DNA from: a virus
IMG/VR virus record: IMGVR_UViG_3300044624_001881
Span: 1-64,000 of that record
Direction: 5' to 3' (one strand)
DNA: 64,000 nt
Positions 10,901-21,100 of the stretch are shown here, piece after piece. The translations under genes were made by a program, and so were the position numbers. The stretch's first letter is position 1. The number at the start of each line of letters is the position of its first letter. The notes beneath the pieces were generated by a model, which did not search any database, was not told the origin of the DNA, and worked only from the letters and a program-made list of their open reading frames with translations.

Positions 10901-13900
10901 AAACAGTTGCTGCTTATGAAAGACTACGTAAGACAACTGACGAGATCGTTGAACCAATTTCTTCGAGATTTGCAGTAGAAGCATACGAGAAGTTTAATGA
11001 AATTATCAACATCCTTAAAATGGAAGGTGATAAGTACACTCCAACTGCCGCAACTTATAATACCTCAACCGGCGAATTCGTAATTACTATCGGTTCACAT
11101 GACTTAGAAGTTGGAAGATATGTTCTTCTTTCTCCAGAGTCATTTACATTCTCTTGTGCAACAGACGGTAACGTGCTAGAATTTAAGCACCCAAGAAGAA
11201 CAGATCCTGCTTTCAAATCAGCTCTTCCAATTGTCGCAAAAACACTTACAACCATTACTGTGAACGTTGGTTCAACTGGATATAACGGAGCTCATACTCT
11301 TGTAGAAGTTGCAAATGACGCGGTAGTTGTTCTTGGTTCTGCAATTGAATTCAGCGATAACGTATCTATCGACGAAGACAGAAGAAATGCTCGTAAGCAA
11401 CTTCAAATCAACCGCGAGTTCATCCAAAACTATATGATGGACTGGGCTGATAACGAGTGGTTCTTCTATGACAGCAAGAAGTGCCAACGCGATATGAAAA
11501 ATTATATCGTACCTGCTGTTCTAAGAGACATGCAAACTGGTACAAACTTTAACTCAATTCAATCTGGTATCGCTTATCGTTCAGGTATTGCAAGAGTTGC
11601 AGTAAACGAGCAGCTTACAGAAACAATTGGTGCTATCGATTTCTTAAGACAAGAAACAGCAAACACTGTTTCTGATCCAGTCGTTATCCAAAGAATCGAT
11701 GATGGCTTCAACGAAATCATTAATATTGCAAGAAACAACAGCAAGAAATACACACCAACAGGCGCTACATATGATCCAGTAACCGGTATCATGGTAGTTA
11801 CAATCGGTTCTCATGACTTCCAACTTGGTGATACTATTATTATCGAGAAAGAAAGCATTACATTCTCTTGCCCAGATGGCGCAACTCCTGTAAATATTTC
11901 GCATCCAAGAGAAACGGATCCTGCGTTTAATACAGCGCTGCCAATTCTTGCAAAAACACTAACTACTATTACCGTAAACGTCGGTGATGCCGGCGGTTAT
12001 ACTGGTGTCCATACCTTCGTAAGCGCTACAACAAACGCTATTCGCGAAGCAGACATTTACGATGGTAAGTTTACACCATTAGATGCGACTTATAATCCTA
12101 TCAGTGGTGACATGACAATTACGATTGGTCAGCATAATCTGCCAGTCGGTAAGTGGATTTCATTTGCAGATTCATCTATCACATTCTCTTGCACTAACAC
12201 TGTTACAAGCTCTACAGTAGAAATCACCCACCCAAGATCGACAGAACCAGCATTTAGACAACCAGTTAGAATCACTGGTGTTACATCTAATTCAATTACT
12301 GTAAACGTAGGTAACGCCAACGGTTACACTGAAGAGCACACATTTGTAAGTGCTTTAGTTGATAGTATCGACACAAACGCTATCTACTGGACAGATCCTG
12401 CTAAGATCGATTCCTTCTACACACCAACAGATGCAACATACAATCCTACATCCGGTGATATGGTTATCACTCTTGGTGAAGGCCATGGATTTACAACCGA
12501 TGATCATATCGAGTTTAAACCACAAAGCATTGTATTTAGTTGTGCAAACGGAGCTTCTATAGAAGAAATTTCTCATCCACGTATTGGTGAACCAAATTAC
12601 CAGATGCCTCTTGAGATTACAGCAATTTCAAGCACATCAATTACTGTAAACCCAGGTTCTGCAAACGGGTACGCGAATACTCATACCTTCGTAAGCGCTG
12701 AAGAAGGTGCCGTAGTTAAGATGCCTTCAGGTGTTACTCGTGAAGGTAAAATTGCAGCTATGAAGCTTCAAGAAAATAAGTCATTCTTACAAGACGAAGT
12801 TGATGCTTGGATTAGAGATAACTACTTCGTTTATAAAGAAGATCTATGCGCAAGAGACACTGGTCTAATTCTTGACGCAGTTCGTCGTGATATGGCAACC
12901 GGTGCAAATGTTAATTCAGTATTCGCAGGTTTAGCTTATCGTTCAGGTAACGCAAGTGCTACTGAAGTTGTTACAAACCAACTTACAGAAACAGTAGGTG
13001 CTATCACTTGGCTTAAAGGACAAATCCAAGTTATTACTAGCGGAACTGGCGAAACAAGAGCTAATGCGGCGTTTGATGAAATTATCGACATCATGCAAAA
13101 CGGTGTCGGCGCTGCCGATGCTATCGTGTTTGGAACATCATATGTTTCAGAAGATGCTCTAAGAGCAAAAGAAGCCCTTCAAGCAAACAAAGCATTCTTG
13201 CAAGCAGAAGTTACTTCTTGGATCTCAAACACTCACCCAACTCTAACATACGATGTTGCAGATTGTGAGAGAGACCTTGGCTACTTTATCGATGCTATCT
13301 CATGGGATATTCAGCATGGTTCAAACGCAGCAACACTGAAGAATGCAAGACTTTACTTCGATAACGCAGTAGGTGTTCTTGCTGAAGAAGAAAAGCCAAT
13401 TACTGCAGAAGCTTATAAGCATATTGGTAAACTTGCAGGAATGATTGTAAGAGAAGAAGCGGTAACACCAGAATCTCTTCTAACTCAAACATTCAATGCT
13501 TCAAGTAACGCTTTAACACCAACGACTGCTTCATACGATCCAGTAACAGGTGTTATGATTGTTACGATCCCTTCGCATGGCTTAGAAGTTGGTGAATATG
13601 TAGTAATTGACCAAGAAAGCATTACATTCTCTTGCCCAGATGGTGGAACCCCTGTAAATATTTCTCACCCAAGAGAAACAGACCCATACTTCAATACACC
13701 AATCCACGTCGATGCGGTTACATTAAACACTATTACTCTGCAAGTTGGAAACGCTGGTGGATATACTGGAGCCCATACATTCGTAAGTGCTGATGCAGAT
13801 TCAATTAGACCATCTGTAAGTCCATCAGTTGCTCAAGAAGTTGTTAACCTATTCGAAGCAATCGGTAACATTGTTCTAGAAGATGACTTTGTAGAAACAT

Positions 13901-16900
13901 TCACAAATGCAGGTTATGGAACTGGAATTCCTCAGATCAAAGAACCAACTCTTGTTGGAACTGGATATGACTCAGCTATCAATGCTCAGTACGAGAGAAT
14001 TTCTGGTGCAACAGTTAAGTATCAAAGAGAAATCATCGACTTCATTCGTGAAGAATACAACGGTCTTGGCTTCGATACAGATCTTTGCTACAGAGATACC
14101 GGTCTCATCGTAGACGCAATTACTGAAGATATGGAATACGGTGGTGATGGAGCAGCTACAAACGCTGCAGCATTCTACTTCAACAATGCAGTAAGCATTC
14201 TTCCATACGAGCAAAGAGAACCAACAAGACTAGCATTTGAGCACCTAGCCGATGTTATTGAAGATGTTGTTCAAGGTATTGTAGTAACACCTACAACAGG
14301 TAATACTACAACCCAGATCACTTCTGGACTCACCTCAGATGCTGCTACAGGACTTAGAGCTAAGACCCTTACTAACATTATATCATCTACTGTAGATAAC
14401 AGACTGGTCATTCCAGACTATGCTGGTTCGCTTGATATTGGACAACAGACTCCAGAACCTCTGCCATCTGCTGATCCAGATACGTTACCTGCTATCGAAC
14501 CAAGCAGAACATTTGCTCGTAAGTCTCTACAAAAGAACAAAGCGTTTATTCAAAACGAAGTTGTTGCCTTTATCAACGACAAATACTTCGTTTACAATGA
14601 AGATAAATGTGCAAGAGACTCGGCTTATATTCTAGATGCAGTAAGAAGAGATGTTCAAACTGGCGCTGATTACAACTCAAGAATCGCTGGTAAAGCTTAC
14701 AGATCAGGAACTATCGGTTCAAACGTTGTAATAAACGATCAACTTGCAGAAACAGTAGAAGCAATCAAGTTCATCAAGAAAGATGTAGAAGCTGTATTAA
14801 CCGGAACTGCTCTTGTAAGAGCAACTACTGCGTTTAACAACATAATCGCAGCGATGGTTGATGATTATAATACTGACACAGCAAACTACAATTTTGGAAC
14901 TGCTACCATCTCAACAAACGCGACAAACGCTCGTGTTGGTCTGCAATTAAACAGAGACTTCTTAAAAGCTGAAGCGATCGCTTACATTACTGTAAATTAC
15001 CCATCACTAGTTTATAATACAGCTAAGTGCGCAAGAGATATCGGCATTATGGTTGATGCGATTTCTTACGACATCACACACGGCAGCAACGTTGCTATCC
15101 GTGATGTTTCAAGACTATACTTCGAGAATGGAAATCCAGTATTACCAGCAGATCAAAGAATTCCAACAGCAGCTGTGTTTAACCGCATTGCTACAGTTGC
15201 AGAATTGGCTCTTCTAAAGCAGCCTATTACTAAGTCAGTTGGCAACGCTCTTAATCCTTCTACAGCGTTTGGAACCGTTAATCCATCAACAGCTCAAATT
15301 GCTCAGAATCTGTTTGAAATCTTAGCTAATGTAATCTCAGCGAATTCTCTAGTAAATATGCCAGCGGCAATAGAAGCTACATCAACTGTAGTAGATGCTA
15401 CTGGTTATAGCTACGACGCAGAAGCTGCTCTAATCGAAGGTCGTAAGACTTCTATTCAATCAAGTATCAACGAATATCTACAAAACACATTCGATTATCT
15501 TGAGTATAATCAAGTTAAGTGCCGCAGAGATGTTGGTTATATGGTTGACGCGATTTCACACGACATTCAATACGGTGGCAACGCTGCTATGTGGAATGCT
15601 GCACAGATCTACTTTGTAAACATGACAAACCTACTTCCACTTGATCAAAGAGATGCGACAAGAGAAGCATTTACAAGAATGGCTAACGTGATCCATGACG
15701 TTATTCGCAATGTTGCAGTCGTAAAATCGCCAGGAAACTCTTCAGTACAAGATACATCAAACCTCACAGCTAGAAGAGAGATTGCTGCTGAAGCAAAAGC
15801 TCTTGGCCTAATGGTTGCAAACATTGCTGACGATAACAACCCAGATAATCTACCATCACGCTTCGAGCCACAAACAGCTTGGATGCCAGCTATCGTTAAG
15901 ACTGAAAAAGATAAAGTCGATAATGCTCTAGAAACTCTAGTAACAAGCATGATTAACTTCATCTCTACAGAATACAACGGTATCAGTTATCCAAAAGAAA
16001 AGTGCCGCAGAGATGTTGGTATCATCGTCGACGCCCTATCTTACGACGTTCAGTATCGCACAAACTATGCTACAAGACTTTGCGCGAATATGTACTTCGA
16101 CAATGCAATAAGCGTTCTTCCATTCGATCAAAGAATTCAAACTGCTGACTTCTATGTAACAATGGCTGAATTAGTAAAAGATGTTATTAGAGAGCTTGCT
16201 GTCGGACAAGATGTTACAGGTTCACCTGCTACTGCAGTTGAAGCTGAATGGGCTGCAGACATGATTCGTATCATCGAAGAGGCAATTCGTAGAGATAGTC
16301 TAGATGCTCTACCAGAACTTATCGAACCAGATACTTCATGGGTAGCTGCAGCTGAAATAGCTGCCGGTGAAGCAATCGACGCTCAACTCAACGAGCTTGG
16401 AGATGATGTAACACAGTTCTTAAGAGACAACTTCACTATCGTCGATTACAGCAAAGCAAAATGCCGTCGTGACTCAGGTTATATTCTAGATGCTATGTCT
16501 TGGGATCTTAACTATGGTGGTAACCTTGCTTCAAGATGGAATGCTGACTTCTACTACTGGAATAACCAACTTCGTATTCCAGAAAATACAAGAGAAGCAA
16601 CAGCGAAATCTTATCGTAAACTTGGTGAGATTGTAAGCAAGGTTGTAACTGGAAGCTATCCAGGACAGCTACTTCGCCCAGAACTTGGCGGCGAAGCACA
16701 ATCAACTCAAGCTTATGATCTTGGATTGATCTTCTATAATGCACTGTTCTACAATACACCAAAAGCTCTTGGCCCGACAATTAAGCCAAACTTCGAGTGG
16801 GAAGAAGATCAACAGTTTAGATTCGCTAAGGATATTCTAAGCAATAATAAGGCAAAGCTACAACGTGAAGTTCAGAGATTTATTACTTCTGAATATAAGT

Positions 16901-17745
16901 TTATCGATCTACCAAAAACTTATCGCGATGCTGGTAACCTACTTAAGATCCTACAGAACGATATTAAAGATGAGTCTGGTCGTCCAGGTGGATACAATCT
17001 TCCAGGTGGTCCAGTCAGCACAGGATCTGATAGAGCAACTAGATCATTTGTTGGTGCGTTGTTTAACATCAATGCTCAACACGTGTTCCCAGTGTTTAAC
17101 CCACCATCATCGTTTGCTAACTGGCGCAGACTGAAATTTAAAGGAACTGTTGCAAACTCTACTGCAAGAGATGCATTAACAAACAAGAAGCGTTGGGACT
17201 CATACATTATTCCGATAAATAACAGTGGAAACCGTTATGTAGGTGAAATCTGGTACTGGACTGGTACAACATGGGCGTCTGCTGGACAGAATAATACTGA
17301 TCTTCTAGATTCCTTTGTTGGTGCGTGGGAGCGTATCAGAGATTACATAAATAACAATGTAGCAACACAAATTGTACAAAGAACAATGATAACTGAACTC
17401 ATCGACAACGTGCTTATTGATAGTGTTATTAGACCGGATTTCCTAGTATTCGGTTCGCTAGTTGAATCTATCGCTCACCAGTTTAACGGTGCGTCGGCAG
17501 GTGTTAACAGAAACGCACTACCACTAAACTTCAGAAACGTAGGTGCAGCAATTGGTGCAAATGCGTCGGTTCTATCTGAAAACGGTGGACGTATTAGATG
17601 GTCGGGTTCTGACGAATTAAATAACCAGTACTTCGCAAGAGGTCTAAAAATTAATGGTAGAACCGGTCGTATCGAAGGTCGTCCGTTTACATCATCGGTG
17701 AGAAAACTAGCAAGAAGAGCATCTAACTCAAGGGCATCACTATAA
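7996..17745 (+). CDS. Giant modular tail fiber/adhesin, 3249 aa
   Basis: A single uninterrupted frame. Residues 1-45 are a likely attachment segment (SKISELGPIKGANTRTEDLF). Residues about 50-335 carry short Asn/Ser/Thr/Asp repeats (S-D-F-S-D-G-T-G-N-N and N-S-x-F-A-N-G-x types) that should form a stacked beta-helix. Residues about 390-760 begin with YVASDGDDRNDG and look like a pectate-lyase-type right-handed beta-helix. The rest interleaves two module families: about eleven copies of an alpha-helical unit with a K-C-x-R-D...D-A-x-x-x-D core (near residues 783, 922, 1162, 1617, 1756, 2030, 2203, 2344, 2507, 2668, 2822, and a degenerate copy near 2976) and five copies of a beta module (near 1014, 1251, 1358, 1475, 1837). 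No S74 domain is present at its Arg-rich end. Host recognition is inferred from context. Confidence 0.82.
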   Translation: MSKISELGPIKGANTRTEDLFVIVNLIQGDDGTKNITRKELVQAIQYEIFDRITITGGSISNVVMFNSTLNDVTINSSDFNNGNIDNSAIDGSTIVDSDFSDGTGNNNIFTNTIVDQSQILNSTANNMQITNSDFSEGTGNNVILTNSQVDFSLFNQVTIEGGTANNLILTNITIDELILEDALISNSTIITTSFSNGTIYDTGISNSTIIDTDLDNVDITNSRFANGEVSNTEITNSNFANGNIIATNIVESDFSDGTGNNNIFTNTTIDQSTITNSILANSAFQGTMSNVVAENLQITSSSADGLAQTRSTFDGGLVTDSDIKESRIANSTIENSTLIDFDMDLKKVFEAPIDEDSYFALKNVKTGDTEKMTYRQLYDEVSRKTASALKVYVASDGDDRNDGTVLKPVRTLKRAEELALEKAGGSYNRNDLNNAVHISVGPGTYYVDEPIALPDDCSMTSTGGQYATVIQKLPGWERTNGVLVGSGCYVQGFSYMNFEVDNFDQPEGGFAIAYRPGALLRRSPYIRDSTQLSNFNRLDVEPPLNPFNSKGTILDLGQEFYLEPGHSAQSQFEVDDEITFSSGASGYVSYVADIDSNRQIYVRNLKGNVKPGDLLYAQRGGTGTVQSIGIDDFPNRLVGRGGGCVLCDRALLDTDSLYTYLLCFGFTPRTQNGTGYVAKNGAGINGIGSLSIFTRQAFFALDGGQMTLNNSGSQFGDISMRARGNTVIIRPANANQSNLLSNTSFSDDIEASKEEIIDDMIEYLTSNTTSGGLGYQGYNADKCFRDTGIIVDNTGYDVATNGNYWGRLNGITYRSPISYVVVNEQLNETVGSIEHLKESMDFIFENSTSEVRDRVSVSLNETLNVLQNGEEFANNIIFTDTGNGPATAARELVQDNREFIIEEFIDWLDNNEEFYAYDSTKCKRDVREFILPAVKYDTMLDTNYNSVTAGNAYYFKAAKNVIGAQREETVAAYERLRKTTDEIVEPISSRFAVEAYEKFNEIINILKMEGDKYTPTAATYNTSTGEFVITIGSHDLEVGRYVLLSPESFTFSCATDGNVLEFKHPRRTDPAFKSALPIVAKTLTTITVNVGSTGYNGAHTLVEVANDAVVVLGSAIEFSDNVSIDEDRRNARKQLQINREFIQNYMMDWADNEWFFYDSKKCQRDMKNYIVPAVLRDMQTGTNFNSIQSGIAYRSGIARVAVNEQLTETIGAIDFLRQETANTVSDPVVIQRIDDGFNEIINIARNNSKKYTPTGATYDPVTGIMVVTIGSHDFQLGDTIIIEKESITFSCPDGATPVNISHPRETDPAFNTALPILAKTLTTITVNVGDAGGYTGVHTFVSATTNAIREADIYDGKFTPLDATYNPISGDMTITIGQHNLPVGKWISFADSSITFSCTNTVTSSTVEITHPRSTEPAFRQPVRITGVTSNSITVNVGNANGYTEEHTFVSALVDSIDTNAIYWTDPAKIDSFYTPTDATYNPTSGDMVITLGEGHGFTTDDHIEFKPQSIVFSCANGASIEEISHPRIGEPNYQMPLEITAISSTSITVNPGSANGYANTHTFVSAEEGAVVKMPSGVTREGKIAAMKLQENKSFLQDEVDAWIRDNYFVYKEDLCARDTGLILDAVRRDMATGANVNSVFAGLAYRSGNASATEVVTNQLTETVGAITWLKGQIQVITSGTGETRANAAFDEIIDIMQNGVGAADAIVFGTSYVSEDALRAKEALQANKAFLQAEVTSWISNTHPTLTYDVADCERDLGYFIDAISWDIQHGSNAATLKNARLYFDNAVGVLAEEEKPITAEAYKHIGKLAGMIVREEAVTPESLLTQTFNASSNALTPTTASYDPVTGVMIVTIPSHGLEVGEYVVIDQESITFSCPDGGTPVNISHPRETDPYFNTPIHVDAVTLNTITLQVGNAGGYTGAHTFVSADADSIRPSVSPSVAQEVVNLFEAIGNIVLEDDFVETFTNAGYGTGIPQIKEPTLVGTGYDSAINAQYERISGATVKYQREIIDFIREEYNGLGFDTDLCYRDTGLIVDAITEDMEYGGDGAATNAAAFYFNNAVSILPYEQREPTRLAFEHLADVIEDVVQGIVVTPTTGNTTTQITSGLTSDAATGLRAKTLTNIISSTVDNRLVIPDYAGSLDIGQQTPEPLPSADPDTLPAIEPSRTFARKSLQKNKAFIQNEVVAFINDKYFVYNEDKCARDSAYILDAVRRDVQTGADYNSRIAGKAYRSGTIGSNVVINDQLAETVEAIKFIKKDVEAVLTGTALVRATTAFNNIIAAMVDDYNTDTANYNFGTATISTNATNARVGLQLNRDFLKAEAIAYITVNYPSLVYNTAKCARDIGIMVDAISYDITHGSNVAIRDVSRLYFENGNPVLPADQRIPTAAVFNRIATVAELALLKQPITKSVGNALNPSTAFGTVNPSTAQIAQNLFEILANVISANSLVNMPAAIEATSTVVDATGYSYDAEAALIEGRKTSIQSSINEYLQNTFDYLEYNQVKCRRDVGYMVDAISHDIQYGGNAAMWNAAQIYFVNMTNLLPLDQRDATREAFTRMANVIHDVIRNVAVVKSPGNSSVQDTSNLTARREIAAEAKALGLMVANIADDNNPDNLPSRFEPQTAWMPAIVKTEKDKVDNALETLVTSMINFISTEYNGISYPKEKCRRDVGIIVDALSYDVQYRTNYATRLCANMYFDNAISVLPFDQRIQTADFYVTMAELVKDVIRELAVGQDVTGSPATAVEAEWAADMIRIIEEAIRRDSLDALPELIEPDTSWVAAAEIAAGEAIDAQLNELGDDVTQFLRDNFTIVDYSKAKCRRDSGYILDAMSWDLNYGGNLASRWNADFYYWNNQLRIPENTREATAKSYRKLGEIVSKVVTGSYPGQLLRPELGGEAQSTQAYDLGLIFYNALFYNTPKALGPTIKPNFEWEEDQQFRFAKDILSNNKAKLQREVQRFITSEYKFIDLPKTYRDAGNLLKILQNDIKDESGRPGGYNLPGGPVSTGSDRATRSFVGALFNINAQHVFPVFNPPSSFANWRRLKFKGTVANSTARDALTNKKRWDSYIIPINNSGNRYVGEIWYWTGTTWASAGQNNTDLLDSFVGAWERIRDYINNNVATQIVQRTMITELIDNVLIDSVIRPDFLVFGSLVESIAHQFNGASAGVNRNALPLNFRNVGAAIGANASVLSENGGRIRWSGSDELNNQYFARGLKINGRTGRIEGRPFTSSVRKLARRASNSRASL
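10330..17010 (+). repeat. Protein-level K-C-x-R-D helical module array in the giant fiber
   Basis: About eleven diverged copies of one unit. Each begins with an acidic or aromatic stretch, then [KDL]-C-x-R-D, a hydrophobic helix ending in D-A-[IVM]-x-x-D, a G-G/S-N turn and a Y-F-x-N or A-Y-R-S segment. Two subtypes alternate: one with V-x-N-E-Q-L-x-E-T-V/I-G-A-I, the other with L-P-x-[DE]-Q-R. The nucleotide identity between copies is modest, so the array is old rather than freshly amplified. Confidence 0.75.
11035..13810 (+). repeat. Five-copy beta module inserted among the helical units of the giant fiber
   Basis: Five copies, near 11035, 11748, 12067, 12418 and 13505. Each has the pattern T-P-x-x-A-x-Y-x-P-x-[ST]-G, then I-T-x-G-x-H, a central [IV]-x-F-S-C, [IV]-x-H-P-R-x-x-[DE]-P, and a closing I-T-V-N-V-G-x-x-x-G-Y-x-x-x-H-T-F-V-S-A. 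The second and fifth copies are very alike around FSCPDG and ISHPRETDP, which suggests a more recent duplication between them. Confidence 0.75.
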
Positions 17746-18167
17746 TGGCTATTACAACTATCGTAACATCTCAGTCGCCAGACGCTAAACCGGTAGCTAA
17801 ATCTTTTACTTTAACTACCAACTGGCAAACAATGATCGAAGTTCCAAACTATGAAGTACCTGAACTTGTGTTTGGTGGTTCAACTACGATCGAACCTGGT
17901 GTTGGTGAAGTTATTTCACCTCTCATGCTCTGTAACTTTACAGCAAACACTGTAGCAGTTGATGTTAGAACTTACAGATATGTAGAAAACGACACATTTT
18001 TTATTGTAAGAAATTTACAAATCCCAGGTTTTGATACAATTCCTTTACCGCTTAACGGTCAATTCTTTAAGTCCGGTGATTTATTAGAAATTAAAGCAGA
18101 TACAAACCTATCTGTTGACGCTACGTTATCATTTACTCTTGGACAAGCTGAGGAGGATGACGTATAA
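17745..18167 (+). CDS. Small virion-type protein, 140 aa, unknown function
   Basis: A beta-rich 140-residue protein (TLTTNWQTMIEVPNYEVPEL near residues 22-41) with an acidic C terminus. Its start overlaps the stop of the giant fiber gene by one base (TAATG), and it overlaps the next fiber gene in the same way, so the three are translationally coupled. Similar small proteins sit beside fibers in related marine phages as far as I recall, but no function is known to me. A fiber-associated or capping role is only inference. Confidence 0.7.
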   Translation: MAITTIVTSQSPDAKPVAKSFTLTTNWQTMIEVPNYEVPELVFGGSTTIEPGVGEVISPLMLCNFTANTVAVDVRTYRYVENDTFFIVRNLQIPGFDTIPLPLNGQFFKSGDLLEIKADTNLSVDATLSFTLGQAEEDDV

Positions 18168-21100
18168 TGCCATTTCGTTCTTTAGGTGGTAGCCGAATCA
18201 TTGGATCTGGTGTTCCTCAACCAACACCGATCACATTAGATCCAGCACCGTATTTAGGCTCTTTAGTTTATGGACAAGACGGACGCGTTTACGCTTCTAA
18301 TGGTACTGCCTGGGTCGATATAGGTTCAGGTGCTGTTGGTCCTCAAGGTATTCAAGGTACTACTGGTGTTCAAGGTTTACAAGGTGATTACGGCCCTGGA
18401 TTTACTATCGTTGGTTCTGTAGCTAACGTAGACACAGGAGGCGACCCACAAGCTACTCTTAATACTGCCTTTCCTACTGCAAGCATAGGCGATGGTGTTA
18501 TCGATGAAACAGATGATGAGCTTTGGGTTTATGTTGGATCGAGTGTTTGGGTAAATATCGGTTCATTCCGTGGTGTACAAGGTTTTACCGGTATACAAGG
18601 TATTCAAGGTAATCAAGGTACAATCGGTGAAGAAGGTATTCAAGGTTCTCGTGGTTTCCGCGGAAACCAAGGCATTCAAGGTTTTCAAGGAACTACTGGT
18701 ATCCAAGGAACACAAGGCATTCAAGGTTTTCAAGGGCCGCAAGGTACCCGTGGTCTTCAAGGTGTTCAAGGTACCCGTGGTATTCAGGGCTTCAGAGGTA
18801 TCCAAGGCACGCGTGGTCTTCAGGGAGTTCAAGGCGACCAAGGTCTACAAGGCGATACCGGTATTCAAGGTATAGCCGGTGATTTCGGAGGTCTTTCTTA
18901 CGACTTTACATATAGCAATGTTACTACAGATGCGGATCCTGGAACTGGTAACGTTCGCTTTAGTAGCACAAACCTTGCTTCTTCTGGTCTTGTCATGTAT
19001 ATTGACGACCAAGATGATGGTGGAGTACAAGTAACTGATGGTATTATGACTGAACTAGCAGGTGTTGCCGGCTCGGTCAAAGGTTACATGAAAATTGTAA
19101 ATGGTGCTAACATCTACGATCAAGCAACATTTAGAATTGACTCTAACTTAGTAGACGCAACAGGTTATTGGAAAGTAGATGTAACTCTAATTAATGGTGT
19201 TACGTCATTTACTAATGGTACTGATTTTAGAATTTCATTTGTAAGAAACGGTGAGCAAGGTATTCAAGGACCTCGTGGTTTTCAAGGCGTTCAAGGAACA
19301 CGCGGTATTCAAGGCAACACTGGTATACAAGGCGATCAGGGACTACAAGGTATTCAGGGACCTCGTGGTATTCAAGGTACCCGCGGTATTCAGGGTATTC
19401 AAGGACCTCGTGGTTTCCAAGGCGTACAAGGTACACGCGGTATTCAAGGCAATACTGGTATCCAAGGTGAGCAAGGTCTGCAGGGTGATACTGGTATTCA
19501 AGGTACTACCGGTATTCAAGGTTCAAGAGGTGTTCAAGGTCTTTTAGGTGATACTGGTTCTCAAGGAACTCAAGGTTTTCAAGGTACAAGAGGAATACAA
19601 GGAGTTCAAGGGGTTGCTGGTTCTTACGGCGGCGCTGCATTTGAATATAATTACTCCCCTGATATTACTCCAACTGCTCCAGCAAGTGGTGTTTTAAAGC
19701 TTAACTCATCTACCGTAACATCAGCAACTATTATTAGACTATCAGACACTGATGCTTTTGGAAGTAATATTGAAACTTTCTTAAGAACTCTTGATCTTTC
19801 TTCAAGCGCTCTTAAAGCTTATATTAAAGTTACTTCTATCCAAAATCCGCAAAATTTCTTATTGTATTCTCTGAATAGCTTAACAGAAGCATCTACATCG
19901 TTCAACTTCTCGGTAACATACTTATCAAAGTCACCTGCCGCAGACGCTGCTTATTTTACAACTAATCCAGACATAGTTGTTTCATTCACTGTGACTGGTG
20001 ATCAAGGTGTACAAGGCTTCCAAGGCTTCCAAGGTGCTACAGGTATACAAGGTGATCTAGGTATTCAAGGACCAACCGGTGCTGGCACTCAAGGTATTCA
20101 GGGTATTCAAGGTGATCTTGGATTCCAAGGTGTACAAGGTTTCCCAGGACCAATCGGACCTCAAGGCATTCAAGGTGTAGAAGGTTCACAAGGTACTGGT
20201 GGTTTACAAGGATCTACTGGTGGATTTGGTGGTATTACTTTTGATTACACTTGGAGCACAAATACTGTAGCAACAGATCCTGGTGTAGGTTTCCTTAAAG
20301 TTAATAACGCATTAGTTCCTTCTGCAACAGCGCTGTACATAGATGATAGAGACGATAACTTTGTCGATATTCAACCGTTCCTTAGAACTATTGATGACTC
20401 TACAAGTCCAATCAAAGGCCACTTTAAAATTACTGCTAAAGCTGATCCAGCTGATTTCGCTATTTTCTCTATCAACTCTCTTGTAGAAAATGCAGGTTAC
20501 TTTACAGTTAGCTGTTCTCATGTTTCTGGTACTGAAACTGCTTCGTTCCCGAATAACTATGACGTTACTATTACGTTCTCAAGAACTGGTGATATCGGCC
20601 CTGCCGGTCCACAAGGAACAAGAGGTATTCAAGGCTTTACGGGTATTCAAGGTAATAATGGAGAAGGTGCACAAGGTATCCAAGGACCTAGAGGTCCACA
20701 AGGTACAAGAGGTTCTCAAGGTACTGCCGGTTTCGTTGGTGGATCTGGTATTCAAGGCTTCAGAGGTTTCCAGGGTTTCCAAGGCATTCAAGGTCTAGCT
20801 GGTAACGATGGGCAAGAAGGTTCTCAGGGCGCTCAAGGTATTATCGGTCCTCAAGGTGTTCAAGGTGAATCTGGTGCGCAAGGTGTGCAGGGTGAACGTG
20901 GTTTAGATGGTACAGGCGCTGCAGGTATTCAAGGCTTTAGAGGTTTCCAAGGCTTTACTGGAGCAGGTATCCAAGGTTTACAAGGTATTCAGGGTAATCT
21001 AGGATTCCAAGGTGCTAATGGTTCTGGTAACCAAGGCACACGAGGCCCGCAAGGTTTTATCGGTGACGATGGTTTCCAAGGTGTGCAAGGACCAGCTGGT

